Origin: Sphaerolaimus hirsutus
Lineage: Eukaryota; Nematoda; Chromadorea; Monhysterida; Sphaerolaimidae
Assembly: GCA_964036195.1 (NCBI GenBank)
Contig: OZ038450.1
Coordinates: 31,188,794 to 31,252,793 of the forward strand
Direction of reading: 5' to 3'
Length of the DNA: 64,000 nt
The notes under the pieces were generated by a model. The model searched no databases and was not told the origin of the DNA. It saw only the letters and a list, made by a program, of their open reading frames with translations. A program made the position numbers and the translations under genes. Positions 1 through 10,444 of the stretch are shown here, piece by piece (the stretch's first letter is position 1; each line of letters begins with the position of its first letter).

Positions 1-24
1 TACACAATAGTCAACCGTTTGCAG

Positions 25-128
25 GTCTGCTAATCACGACGGACTTCAATGAAATCGAGCAGAGTGTGTCTGGTTTCCTGTCCAAGGTGCAGTCCACGCT
101 CCAGGCCGGCACCCAGTGCGTCGCCTGA
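25..128 (+). CDS. Last exon of an upstream VWA-domain gene (partial)
   Basis: This is the final coding exon of a VWA family member whose other exons lie left of the window. The acceptor is ttgcag at 19-24. Two bases complete a split codon, then 33 residues run from LLITTDFNEI to the C-terminal GTQCVA, with TGA at 126-128. Length (104 nt), phase and sequence match the last exons of gene A (8540-8643) and gene B (41419-41522); the last five residues are identical to B. By homology it forms the C-terminal helix region of a secreted VWA domain with one terminal cysteine. An F1 transposon starts 12 bp after the stop, so it probably lies in the 3' UTR. Confidence 0.82.
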
Positions 129-140
129 GCCGTGGTACTG

Positions 141-361
141 GTGCCACTCCCAGACCCTGTAAAAAGCCCTGTAAAATGTCAAATGTCATGCAAAGTGTCC
201 AAAGTCATTGAAAATGCCCTGCAATATGGCAACTCGGTTCTGGTAACCTGGCAAAATGGCAACTCGGCAACTCGCATTCTGCAGGGCATTTACCATGACT
301 TTTGACATTTTGCATGACATTTGACATTTTACAGGGCTTCTACAGGGTCCGAGAGTGCCCC
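141..361 (+). mobile_element. F1 MITE (CWG target), sense orientation
   Basis: Non-autonomous foldback element with ends GTGCCACTCCCAG and GAGTGCCCC, flanked by the 3-bp duplication CTG (138-140 and 362-364). The arms carry the family repeats TGTAAAATGTCAAATGTCAT and complement, with an inner palindrome around CAACTCGG. It sits just after the VWA stop codon. Confidence 0.75.
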
Positions 362-624
362 CTGGTTGATGTGAATTTTGTTTTAAGTGGGCACGTAGGT
401 GCCTGTGAAAATGAGATAGGTATATGGGAAACGGTTGCATGGGTTTTTATCTAATGATCATTCCTCCACTGCTGTCCATTTGTGATTATAAATATGATTG
501 AATGTGGTTTTATATGTTTATAATTAAGCTTACCAACCCGTGCAAATGGGAAATGTGGAAGAAAATCACATTAAACGAAAAGATTTGGCCGTTCAACGAC
601 TTTCAGCACGGTAATTTGTCAATG

Positions 625-808
625 TAAAACACCCTGTAAAAAGCCCTGGCAAATGTCAAATGTCAATGGTTAAAGTATCAAAAGTCCTGGAAATGCCCTG
701 AAAAATGGCAACTCGGTTGCCATTTTGCAGGGCATTTCACACGACATTTGACACTTTGCATGACATTTGACATTTGACAGGGCTTTTTACAGGGTCTGGG
801 ACTGCCCC
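625..808 (+). mobile_element. F1 MITE, left end damaged
   Basis: The right end is intact (GGGACTGCCCC followed by CAG at 809-811). The left terminal dozen bases are lost, but the inner arm ACCCTGTAAAAAGCCCTG is present. Internal arms match the copy at 141-361. Confidence 0.65.
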
Positions 809-811
809 CAG

Positions 812-1164
812 GTTTACGTTCACAACTCAATATATTTATATACCTAATACTTTTCTCAATAGCTAGCTCAGCACTTTCCGGAGTTCCTATCTTCATGGAC
901 AATCTATTTGCGGGTACTGACTACCTAAATTGTTTTGTGCCATTATTATATTTGCTCTGGTGTGAAATGGTTTATTTGGTGTGTGTGGTTTTTTATCTTG
1001 TTGAACCTAATTTTTTACAGGTTTTGTCGATTCACAAACGATGAACTTTACAATGAAGTTGTTTAGCAATTTTAACAATTCACTCATCACAGACACAACA
1101 CAGTAAAATCAAGTTATCAGCAAACTGTGAATATAAGAAAACTGCTGAATCACTGTTGTTGAAC
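812..1164. other. Intergenic, nothing recognised
   Basis: AT-rich sequence with no convincing exon, RNA gene or element ends on either strand. Confidence 0.5.
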
Positions 1165-1655
1165 CATAGTTGTTAAAACGTATTTACGTTTACTCGATAA
1201 ATACGGATACTCGAGTACTGCGTAAATACGTTTACGTTTCCCCCCGACAAAATACCGGTACGCACTTACTCGCGTACTTTTTGAAAGTACGCGAGTACAG
1301 AAAACGTATTTCAAACAGGCTTTTAAATAGGCCTTATCTAGGCATAAAGGAAAGAAAAGCTAAAAATAGGGTAAAAATATCTAAAATAGAATAAAAATAG
1401 GCAAAAATACATTGAATAGTGAATGTTATGGTGAAAAAAGTTTGAAAATTAGTGATTTTGAGCGAAAATTGGGGCAAAATTTCTCAAAAATACTCATTTT
1501 TTCATTTTCCGGGGACAGAAGTAATTTACTTACGTTTACTCATGAGTAAAAGTTAAAAAAAAACTTTACGTTTTCTGTACTCACCTGTGAGTAAAAAATA
1601 AATACTTTACGTTTGCATTTACTTTTGAAAAAGTTCAGTACTTTTAACAACTCTG
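1165..1655 (+). mobile_element. F7 hAT-like element
   Basis: Starts CATAGTTGTTAAAACG and ends TTTTAACAACTCTG, the same termini as the 28197-28708 copy, which has a perfect 8-bp duplication. Internally rich in TACGTTTACTC motifs. The flanking octamers here do not match, so the duplication has decayed or been lost. Confidence 0.6.
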
Positions 1656-1674
1656 GCCCACACACACACACTCA

Positions 1675-1870
1675 ACGATGGGTAAGTTCTCCAGAAAAAA
1701 ACTCTTTCTGTGTTTTGAGTTTTTCAAAACTGAATACCTGTGTTTTGAGTTTTTTTCTAGAAAAAAACTTGAGTAACTCTGTTATTATTTCTGAGTTTTT
1801 TGTAAAAACTCAAGTTTTTTCATAAAAACCTGAGTTTTTTCATAAAATGCAAGTTTTTACTCAAATACAG
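1675..1870 (+). mobile_element. F11 element (CAACGATGG end)
   Basis: Begins CAACGATGGGTAAGTTCTCC and continues as stutters of GTTTTGAGTTTTTT. A related right end occurs at 27420-27446 in the opposite sense. No coding potential. Confidence 0.4.
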
Positions 1871-2285
1871 TGGTTAAATGCAAAAAACAGTGGTGTTCTC
1901 ATTACAAATTTGTTTATGCATGTCCAGGGACCCTGTAAAATGCTCTGCACAATGTAAACAGTCATGCACAAAAAAAAAAAAGTTTGAACATTTTGTATTT
2001 TTGATGACATTTTACACTACTGGTTTCACTTGACTAACTCATCTTTTGACCCACTAAAGTTTTAAAAATACCATACAAGTGACCAGGTTATGCTTTTGGT
2101 AGCTTTGGGGTAGCTTTCAACTCTGAGCTGGTGGGTGCAAGTCAATCAGTCAGTGTGAATAACAATTCCAATCATTGTCATAATGACCAGGTGCCACTTT
2201 GTTACTTAGGTTGTATTTTGTTACTTGTTATTAAATTTGGACCCTTTGTTATCTGTTGATATGGACTTGTGCACATTTCTTATTT
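1871..2285. other. Intergenic with an F1 fragment
   Basis: A short piece near 1926-1970 (GGGACCCTGTAAAATG) looks like an F1 arm. The rest shows nothing recognisable. Confidence 0.4.
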
Positions 2286-2507
2286 TGTTCAGTGAAACAC
2301 AGCACAGTATTCCTCCAATCCAATGAAAAAAACTCAAAAAACTTTTCTGTGTTTCCGTGTTTCTGTGTTTCTGTGTTCTCCAATAAAAAACTCATTTGAG
2401 TTTTGAGTTTTTCAAAAATTTTGAGTTTCTGTGTTTCTGTGTAAAACAAAAACACAGAAACTCAATGAGTTTCTGTGTTCAATTTCTGTGTTTTTTTCCA
2501 TCGTTGC
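2286..2507 (-). mobile_element. F11 element
   Basis: AT-rich stutter of TTTCTGTGTTTCTGTG and CTCAAAA motifs ending in TTTTTTCCATCGTTG, the complement of the CAACGATGG terminus. Same family as 26280-26478. Confidence 0.4.
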
Positions 2508-2740
2508 ACACACTAGGTTACCATATGATATCCTCAAACATTTTGCTAAACTGTTTCAAACACAAATTGCCAAAATGGTCGAGCATTTCATAATGCTAAA
2601 CTAGTGTGGTCAAATTGCTGGACTTGGCTTCTTTTTTTTGCTTTTTTTTTACAAATTTGTCAAAAAGTGTCAAAATGACAAATGGGAAGAAATGTGAAAA
2701 GGTTCTGTATATTAGTGGAAATGGACGGGATAAACCCCAG

Positions 2741-2909
2741 GTGCCAGTCCCAAACCCTGTAAAATGGCCTGTAAAGTGTGAAATGCCATGCAAAGTGTCA
2801 AACGTCATGGAACATGCCTTGCAAAATGGCGACTCGGTTGCCATTTTGCAGGGCATTTTTCATGACATTTGACACTTTACAGGGCAATTTACAGGGTCTG
2901 GGACTGCCC
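2741..2909 (+). mobile_element. F1 MITE, sense, CAG target duplication
   Basis: 169-bp element with ends GTGCCAGTCCCAAACCCTG and CAGGGTCTGGGACTGCCC, flanked by CAG at 2738-2740 and 2910-2912. The junctions read CAG|GTGCC and GCCCCAG|G, a potential donor and acceptor as in the gene A insertion, although no exon is evident here. Confidence 0.75.
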
Positions 2910-2912
2910 CAG

Positions 2913-3543
2913 GTGCCGTTTCCGTGGTTTATTTAACGTTCAAAGTTATGAATGGGTCAAGTGCTCTTAATTGAATGAACAATTCAATTGTAAATACATG
3001 GCTTTTAACAAACAATTGAGTAATGATGGACATCCGGTTTACTATTTTTGAAAGGAAAAAAATCATTTAACATGCTCCTCAGTTTTCATGCGACAACGAG
3101 TTGTTTTTATGAAAAAATTTCCAAAAAAAAAATTTCGGTGTTTCAAGCTGATGTTTTGAGGGAACATGTGTGAAAAAATGAAACCACAACAATGAAAAAA
3201 GTCTGCTGAGTGAAAGAGAAGATGGTCTCTGATAAAAAAATATTAGAACTACAGCAGATACGGATTTGATTACCATTTATTTTTTATCTGGACATTCGCA
3301 TTGTTGATAATAAAACCCTTCACATTTTGAAGGAATAAAAATGACATGCTACATTTTGAGTAAAATTTTTAATCTATTCATTGATGTATTTTCCTCTAAT
3401 AAAGAAAGGTTTTACATGTAACCGAGTGAAAATGCAAATGGACTCTTACACTTACGCTCTTTTTACACATTCACATGAAAAAATGTGATGTGAACATGGG
3501 AACGCAAAAGACAATTAGACTCCGCCCACGCATCGCACCAAGA
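2913..3543. other. Upstream flank of VWA gene A
   Basis: AT-rich, no exon found. Presumed to contain the distal promoter of gene A. Confidence 0.4.
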
Positions 3544-3550
3544 TATAAAA
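3544..3550 (+). promoter_or_regulatory. TATA box of VWA gene A
   Basis: TATAAAA lies 96 bp before the ATG at 3640. Paralogue B has TATAAAT 93 bp before its ATG at 37500, so motif and spacing are conserved. Transcription would be expected to start about 30 bp downstream. Confidence 0.6.
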
Positions 3551-3639
3551 TGGATTCCAAAATCCTGTGTGAAGTGACCTTTTTGTCAGTCATTGAAAAA
3601 TCACTCAGCCGCATAAAAGATACACGGAAACTTGCAAAA

Positions 3640-3800
3640 ATGTCCAAACTGCTATCTATTTTTGCCCTGACATGTCTCATAATAACCGAGACACGAGGAG
3701 CTACATTCAGTTCAACATTGAAAAGTTTGGGCCAGCGAAAATTCAACAAGGAAAATAGCCATTTGAACCCTAGCTTTAGGAGAATCGCATCAATGGCCAG
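3640..3800 (+). CDS. VWA gene A exon 1a
   Basis: Signal peptide plus residues 21-53 (ATFSSTLKSL...), ending in two bases of the R54 codon at the transposon-derived donor CAG|GTGAC. Confidence 0.88.
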
Positions 3801-6800
3801 GTGACAGTCCCAAGCCCTGTAAAGTGTAAAGTAAAGTGTCAAATGTAAAGTCAAATGCAAAGTAAAGTGTCAAATGTCATGCAAAGTTCAGTAATTAAAT
3901 CTTTTACTTTTTTGTTTTGATTGACACTTGACTTTGCATTTGACTTTACATTTGACACTTTACTTTACACTTTACAGGGCTTGGGACTGCCCCCAGGCAA
4001 TTTCAATCTGATTCGATGGTGATGGTTTTCGATGAAAGTGGCAGCATCACTCAGAGGCACTTTGAAACGGTCAGTGCAGTTGTTAAAAGTATCGAATTTT
4101 TAAGTTTATGTTAAAAGTAAATGTAAACGTAAATTATTTATTTTTTACTCATTCCTGGCCGCGAGTACGGAAAACGCAAAGTAAATTTTTTATTACTTTT
4201 ACTCATATAAAGGTGGATATTTCCGCATTTCTGAACCTGTTCGACTAAACTTCACCACAAATATGTTTTTGTCATGGAAAAAGTCACGAAAAATGCTTCA
4301 TTTGTAACAAATTGATTGTCACACTAAACTTCATCAATATCCGAAATTTTGAGAACCCCTTCAAAATTCAGAGCAAAGAATTCGCAAGGGATGTCATAAA
4401 CGGTGAAACAGATCCATATGGGAGTCTGTTCTTAGAGTTAGGTATCCAAAAGTTTGGTGCCACTGCCACTTTAGTGCAAAGTATGACGTCATCTGCGAGT
4501 CAGGCATTGGCAGCTGTGAATTTCATGACATATGGCACTGGAGCGACGAATATTGCTGAGTTAGTTGAGTTGATATTGAGTGACCGTGAATATACTCGGC
4601 GTACGTGATACTCTGCCCTCGCACTGATTTATGTCTCGTGTTGGAAGTGTGCCAATGATTACTACATCATGCGACTTCCAAAAAAATATGAAAAAATTCA
4701 TCGATGTGAATATGTTAATGAATAACATTATAACAACAATCAATTTTGTCATCTTTTTATGAAACTCGGACGCGTTAACCATCGTTGGCACACTTCCAGC
4801 GGGAACCACGCGTGCAGGGTGTAAAGTAACCGGAGTACAGTGACATGGAGTTATCACTATTCATGGTACAATTTTTCATTTGGTCGTTGAATACAAATAC
4901 TTATGTCTAGAATTTTAATTAATCTCATTTAATTTCGAATTTCACTCAAATCCACATTTTTAGAGAAAAAATGTATGTCATGTTTTCTGGCCAAATGCCA
5001 ACAGTTTTTGTTCATTTTGCATGGCAAAATTGCGCCCCTGTTGAAGGTCTGTTACATTCCAGACAATTATATCGCAATCAATACATTTTTACCACTAGAA
5101 TAATATGTGACCATGTGAATGATGCATCTTAAATATTTACCTGTAAATATGTGTTACATTTACCTATTTTTATATTTCAGTGGGCTATCAAAGGCATGGG
5201 AAATGATCAGGTACAACAGAGGAGAAAAGCTGATTTTATTGTGGACTGATGGCAGGTTTGTGAATGTTAGAGGTAGATAAATGCTCAAACTTCACATGAT
5301 AGGAAAAATGGCAGGTGAAAGAAAACTGGTAAGTGAAGCTAAAGCTGCATTCATACTTTGTGATGAAAAAGTGTATAATTTTGGTTCATTGTTCAAATGG
5401 GTTATGGTAGGTTTCCATGAAAAAGTGTGATGCCACCAAGTATACCTCAAAATAAAAAAAGGAACACCACACAGGCACAACCAGGCAGGAGACCCAGTAC
5501 AAGTGGCACGTGACCTAAAATCGCAGGGAGTGTGCATAATCGTCATAGGTATTGGACCCGATGTGGACGATGCCCAGCTGAAGCAAATCGAGGGTTGCTC
5601 AAATAACTCGCCCACAACAGTGAGCTGGAGATGCTCGGGAAATGGTAAGTTGATTTTGTTGTTACTGCTTGGAAATGGAAACTAGTTTGGACATGGAAAC
5701 TAGTTTGGACATGGAAACTAGTTTGGACATGGAAACTAGTTTGGACGTGGAAACTAGTTTGGACATGGAAACTAGTTTGGACGTGGAAACTAGTTTGGAC
5801 ATGGAAACTAGTTTGGACATGGAAACTAGTTTGGACGTGGAAACTAGTTTGGACATGGAAACTAGTTTGGACATGGAAACTAGTTTGGACATGGAAACTA
5901 GTTTGGAATTGGAAACTAGTTTGGACATGGAAACTAGATTGGAATTGGAAACTAGTTTGGACATGGAAACTAGTTTGGACGTGGAAACTAGTTTGGACAT
6001 GGAAACTAGTTTGGACGTGGAAACTAGTTTGGACATGGAAACTAGATTGGAATTGGAAACTAGTTTGGACATGGAAACTAGTTTGGACGTGGAAACTAGT
6101 TTGGACATGGAAACTAGTTTGGACATGGAAACTAGTTTGGACATGGAAACTAGTTTGGACGTGGAAACTAGTTTGGACATGGAAACTAGTTTGGACGTGG
6201 AAACTAGTTTGGACATGGAAACTAGTTTGGACATGGAAACTAGTTTGGACGTGGAAACTAGTTTGGACATGGAAACTAGTTTGGACATGGAAACTAGTTT
6301 GGACATGGAAACTAGTTTGGAATTGGAAACTAGTTTGGACATGGAAACTAGATTGGAATTGGAAACTAGTTTGGACATGGAAACTAGTTTGGACGTGGAA
6401 ACTAGTTTGGACATGGAAACTAGTTTGGACGTGGAAACTAGTTTGGACATGGAAACTAGTTTGGACGTGGAAACTAGTTTGGACATGGAAACTAGATTGG
6501 AATTGGAAACTAGTTTGGACATGGAAACTAGATTGGAATTGGAAACTAGTTTGGACATGGAAACTAGTTTGGACATGGAAACTAAGTTTGGACATGGAAA
6601 CTAGTTTGGACATGAAAACTAGATTGGAAATGGAAACTAGTTTGGACATGAAAACTAGTTTGGAATTGGAAACTAGTTTGGACATGGAAACTAGTTTGGA
6701 CATGGAAACTAGTTTGGACATGGAAACTAGTTTAAGCATGGAAACTAGTTTGGACATGGAAACTAGTTTGGACATGGAAACTAGTTTGGACATGGAAACT

Positions 6801-8643
6801 AGTTTGGACATGGAAACTAGTTTGGACATGGAAACTAGATTGGAATTGGAAACTAGATTGGAATTGGAAACTAGTTTGGAAAGTTTGGAAATGGAAACTA
6901 GTTTGGAAATGGAAACTAGTCTGCAGAGGCAGGCAGAGCATGCAAAGGGTTGATATGATACCACAGTATCAGTATCTGATTCAACAATAACATCTGGCTC
7001 CAGAATTTATTTGGAAGGCAGATTTGTGCCCTCCCTGCCCAGCAGGACTGCCACTTAACATGCAGTATTGATCTGCCAGCAGTCAGGTGGTCACTGTGAG
7101 GTGCCTTGCATGATGGGGGGGGGGGGTTGGGACGTTGGGTATGTTCAATAACCTTTTGCACCAGCCTTTAAAGCAAGCCTTCCTAATAAAATATAGGGTT
7201 TGGGCTCAGTTTTTGTCTTGGTCATTATCATGCAATTGAGCAGTTTAAACTTTTCAACAAATCTACCTATTTACCTGAATTAACAACACCTTCAAAAAAA
7301 CCCCAGGGCCAGATTTGAGAGAGCCGGGGAAAGATAGGTATTTGAAAATTTGAAGAAACTTGAATTCACAACCCTTTTATCCCTGCTGGCACAAAACTAA
7401 ATCCCCTGGGAGTATTTTGAGGATATGCAGTGATGTTGTGTCTAGACGCTCCAAAAATGCTTCACAATTTTTTTTGATATATTTACAGTTTACCTGTTGT
7501 TTTGAATTATAATAAATTTAATATGAGAGAAATGATCTACCGTATTACCTCGAATAGACCCCCCCCCCCCTTGAATTAACCCCCCCTCGAAATACCCCCT
7601 CAAAATTCGGCTGAGGAAATAATAACCCCCCCCCCCTCGATCGAGATACCCCCCCCCCCTAAAATTGAGTATAAAGAGAACGTACAAGACAAATACCGCA
7701 GTTTGTCACCTGTTCAATGCAGAACACACGTTAAAACTGATGATTGAGTGACGTGAGGGGCAGGGTTTATGTGTACCGTATTTCCTCGAAATACCCCCCC
7801 TCGAAATACCCTCCCCCCTCGTTTGACCCCCCCCCTCTCGAGACCACTATGAAACAATCACCCCCCCCCCCTCGAAATACCCCCCCCCTCAAATTGAGTG
7901 TAAAGTTAACGTACATGACAAATACTGCAGTTTGTGTTCTGCGTAGTGCAGAACACACATTAAAACAATGTCGGAATCATGTTAGAACAGTGTTTATACC
8001 ATCTACCTACTACTATTAGTCTACAGGAGTCTATACGTGTCAGTTATTGATGCATTTTTCTACCCAGCGCACATCACAAACAACGATTTTGTACTAGGAT
8101 TTCAAAAAAAGTTCTTGTGAAATATTAACCCCCCTCGAAATACCCCCCCTCGTTTAACCCCCCCCCCCCCCTCTCAGGAGCACTATGAAACAATCACCCC
8201 CGGGTTTTTTTTCGAGGAAATACGGTATATACAGTGATGTATGCCTATAAACACACATATTTACATCTATGTAATGGTTTGATTTTTCTACGTCTGAGTA
8301 TGGGTAATCTCCGAAAATTTCTGGCGAAATACTAGACCCCCCCTCGAATAAACCCCCCTCGAATTATCCCCCCTCACATTTTGCTGGCGAAATAATAAAC
8401 CCCCTGGGGGTATTTCGAGGTAATACGGTAAGTTGAAACTAAGGAACAACACTTTATTGTGCAGCTATGGATTGCATATGAAATCAAACAGCTTGCCCAT
8501 GTGGATTTTATATACCTACAAAAATTTCACCCTTTCCAGGTCTACTGATCAAGACAAATTTCAATGAAATAGAGCGGAATGTGTCTGGTTTCGTGTCCAA
8601 GGTGCAGAGCACATTTGAGGCTGGTGCACAGTGTGCTGCTTGA
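3640..8643 (+). CDS. VWA gene A: secreted von Willebrand factor A domain protein
   Basis: Exons: 3640-3800, 3997-4069, 4372-4559, 5181-5255, 5475-5644, 8540-8643 (771 nt, 256 aa). Residues 1-20 are a signal peptide (MSKLLSIFALTCLIITETRG), so the product is secreted. A single VWA domain follows. Its metal-ion-dependent adhesion site looks intact: D66-x-S68-x-S70 (DESGS), T137 in TNIAD and D164 in WTDG. Such domains bind ligands through a bound divalent cation; the partner here is unknown. The start is fixed by the signal peptide and by agreement with gene B. Intron phases match B, except that A alone has the 196-nt intron 3801-3996, which is a transposon. The fifth intron carries a 1.25-kb minisatellite. 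Single-domain secreted VWA proteins occur in extracellular matrix, shell matrix and plasma; I cannot choose among these. Confidence 0.9.
3801..3996 (+). mobile_element. Intron 1 of gene A: an F1 MITE acting as an intron (introner-like)
   Basis: The F1 element occupies 3801-3993 (193 bp) with ends GTGACAGTCCCAAGCCC and GGGCTTGGGACTGCCCC. CAG flanks both sides (3798-3800 and 3994-3996). Splicing from GTGAC to the second CAG removes element plus one target copy (196 nt). The two pieces, 161 and 73 nt, rejoin to 234 nt, exactly the length of the uninterrupted exon 1 of gene B, and the frame is kept (MAR|QFQ against MARQHQ). The intron therefore appears to be new and to come from one transposition event. 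Element length equals that of the reverse-orientation copy at 54718-54910. Confidence 0.88.
3997..4069 (+). CDS. VWA gene A exon 1b
   Basis: Carries the first MIDAS motif DESGS (residues 66-70) and ends at GAAACG|GTCAGT, the same phase 0 donor as gene B. Confidence 0.88.
4079..4215 (+). mobile_element. F7 fragment in intron 2 of gene A
   Basis: CAGTTGTTAAAAGTATCG followed by TAAACGTAAATTATT and TTTTTACTC runs, a truncated F7 end. It fills much of the 302-nt intron 4070-4371. Confidence 0.45.
4372..4559 (+). CDS. VWA gene A exon 2
   Basis: Residues 79-140, from SKEFARDVIN to ATNIA, including the MIDAS Thr. The donor is GA|GTTAGT, shared with genes B and C. Phase 2 gives D141 on joining. Confidence 0.88.
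4588..4850 (+). mobile_element. F9-type foldback in intron 3 of gene A
   Basis: Begins TATACTCGGCGTACGTGATA and contains inverted copies of TTGGAAGTGTGCCAATGAT and TTGGCACACTTCCAGC around a 100-bp centre. Related copies lie at 27698-27950, 28860-29120 and 43690-43940. Confidence 0.6.
5181..5255 (+). CDS. VWA gene A exon 3
   Basis: 75 nt encoding GLSKAWEMIRYNRGEKL...WTDG, with the third MIDAS residue D164. Exons of identical length occur in B (39745-39819) and C (25663-25737). Confidence 0.88.
5475..5644 (+). CDS. VWA gene A exon 4
   Basis: Residues 167-222, HNQAGDPVQVARDLKSQG... through the hydrophobic core strand VCIIVIGIG to CSGN. The strong donor GTAAGT follows at 5645. The minisatellite starts 26 nt downstream. 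Confidence 0.85.
5671..6920. repeat. 18-bp minisatellite, about 69 copies, in intron 5 of gene A
   Basis: Tandem array of ATGGAAACTAGTTTGGAC with three main variants that differ where one unit meets the next (GACATG, GACGTG, GAATTG). Longer blocks of variants recur, which suggests amplification in larger units. The unit holds the palindrome AAACTAGTTT. Because it is a multiple of three without stops in several frames, it yields long spurious open frames on both strands. Gene B has a single unit at the matching place (40610-40634). Confidence 0.95.
6921..7540. other. Intron 5 of gene A, unassigned part
   Basis: No coding signal. A G9 tract lies near 7116-7125. The piece around 7305-7335 (CCCAGGGCCAGATTTGAGAG) resembles F2 centres. 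Confidence 0.4.
7541..8430. mobile_element. Cluster of F2 C-tract MITEs in intron 5 of gene A
   Basis: At least three adjoining or nested F2 elements. Starts or ends appear at 7541 (CCGTATTACCTCG), 7776 (CCGTATTTCCTCG), 8213-8226 (CGAGGAAATACGGTA) and 8417-8430 (CGAGGTAATACGGTA). Between them are tracts of 8-13 C and remnants of the family centre (GTTCTGC...CAGAACAC). Confidence 0.75.
8540..8643 (+). CDS. VWA gene A exon 5 (last)
   Basis: Acceptor TTTCCAG at 8533-8539, then G223 completed and LLIKTNFNEIERNVSGF... to the end GAQCAA and TGA. Length is 104 nt, as in the two other copies. Confidence 0.88.
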
Positions 8644-8741
8644 AGTCTGATTATATGATTGAATGTGAAAATATTTTTCAATGGGGCATGAAGTGCCCGT
8701 GCAAAACCGGATATATGGGATTGCCCGCAATCAACCAGAAC

Positions 8742-9159
8742 CAGAGTTGCGAAAGCGTAAATATTTACGCTTACCCAAAATACCTGGGTATTTGTGTATT
8801 TCTATTCACACATATGCTTAAGTGTCATAAAATACCCTCACACTTTGTTATGCTATCCTGCCCAAAATTCCCAAAAAAAGTGTAAATTTCTTGCTTTTCA
8901 GAAGAAAGCACAAAACAGAATTGTAGACATAAAAACCTGAATGCGTGCAGTTATATTTACATATGATAAAATTACGGACATTGTTGAAAAATTGTTCAAA
9001 ACTTGAGATTTTTGCTGTCGCAGAAAAACCGGGTGAAAGCAGCCTAAAACTGTTATTACTGTTTGAAAAAATACGTTATGCTTTAGTAGAAATACTCGAA
9101 ATTTGTAAAGTGTATTTATGCTATGCTTTCCAAAAAATACCAGTACTTTAACAACTCTG
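8742..9159 (+). mobile_element. F7 hAT-like element
   Basis: Ends CAGAGTTGCGAAAGCG and TTTAACAACTCTG. The flanking octamers ACCAGAAC and ACCGCAAC agree at 6 of 8 positions, consistent with an old 8-bp duplication. Confidence 0.6.
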
Positions 9160-9339
9160 ACCGCAACTATTAGTTATTTAATGGTTTTTTACCAATAAAT
9201 ATTATGCAGGATTTTGAAACTTTGTCTCACATTTATCACTTAACAGGAGACTTTTCATTGTGCACACCTATTTCACAATCCATATTTGCACACTGCACTT
9301 GGTATAAATATGAAGGTGCATTTGGAGAGTAACTGCATC

Positions 9340-10436
9340 GGGGGTGCACTGATACGCACATCTGCCCGTTACGCACATTTGCCGTTTTTTTCACTCGACA
9401 CTTTTCCAAGTGATTTTCAGATATGAGTGAAGTGAAAAACGCTGCGCAATGACATTAGTGAACTCTTTTCACTTCACTCATATCTAGTGATGGAAAAGCG
9501 CCAGAAAAAATGGCGCCAGGCGCCAAGGGCACCATGGCGCCATTCAGAAAGTGGGCGCCAAGCGCCAAGGGCGCCACAGAAAAAGGGCGCCAGGCGCCAG
9601 GGGCGCCACGGAAAGAGGGCGCCAAGCGCCAAGGGCGCCATGGCGCCATTTGGAAAATAGGGCAAGGGCGCCAAGGGCGCCAGGATAAAAAAGTGCCTAC
9701 AACACCATGCGTGTGCTAAAAATGTTTCTACAGCACTATTGTACGCGCATTCACTTCTTAATTTGCGTTCTCAGGATGTAATGAACAAAAACAAGGCTTG
9801 CAACAAGTTTTTTTTTGAAAAAAATCCACATGACGAATCCAAACGCAATGGAAATTGTCATTTGACAACAATCCATTCATTACAAATAGACCTTTCCAAA
9901 CAATGTTTCCTAATTGCAACGATTTAAATCCGTTTGTTTATGATTTTGCAAGTTAGACGGTCCGTCATTCTTGTCTTCTGATCCGTCAGACAGATCTGAT
10001 GAACCGTTGGACGAAAGATTTCCACCCACTCACACCACTCCGTCCATTTTTCTGGCGAATTCAGATCATCCAGTGATGCGTTTTTCATTTTTTTTTCGTT
10101 TACACAGCACTCACCGTGAAACCCTGCTGGCGCCTTTTTGGCGCCCTTCTAAAGCGGGGCGCCAGGCGCCAAGGGCGCCACGGAAAAAGGGCGCCAAGCG
10201 CCAAGGGCGCCATGGCGCCTTTCAGAATGTGGGCGCCAGGCGCCAAGGGCGCCACAGAAAAAGGGCGCCAAGCGCCAATGGCGCCATGGCGCGGCGCCCT
10301 TTGGCGCCCTCAAATGGCGCCAGCGCCATGGCGCCATTCCATCACTACTCATATCCGAAAATCACTTGAAAAAGTGTCAAGTGAAAAAAATGGGCAAATG
10401 TGCGTAACGGGCAGATGTGCGTATCAGGCCTGCCCC
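9340..10436 (+). mobile_element. F8 palindromic hAT-type element split by F3
   Basis: Ends GGGGTGCACTGATACGCAC and GTGCGTATCAGGCCTGCCCC, with the perfect 8-bp duplication ACTGCATC (9332-9339 and 10437-10444). Removing the nested F3 element leaves a near-perfect palindrome of about 225 bp, as at 41623-41847. Confidence 0.85.
9485..10347 (+). mobile_element. F3 hAT-type element (GGCGCC repeats), nested in F8
   Basis: 863 bp with ends TAGTGATGGAAAAGCGCC and GGCGCCATTCCATCACTA and a perfect 8-bp duplication CTCATATC (9477-9484 and 10348-10355). Both ends are dense in GGCGCC palindromes around a unique AT-rich core. The core is shared with 11860-12300. Confidence 0.88.
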
Positions 10437-10444
10437 ACTGCATC

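Noticed and set aside
4312-4608. Open frame as a free-standing 98-aa gene
   Set aside because: The true coding part is exon 2 of gene A (4372-4559); the ends run into introns.
5671-6920. CRISPR-like array
   Set aside because: Repeats are contiguous with no spacers, in a eukaryotic intron.
5543-6964. Long open frames on both strands over the 18-bp array
   Set aside because: The unit is a multiple of three without stops, so several frames stay open. The array lies inside an intron of gene A, and gene B has a single unit there.
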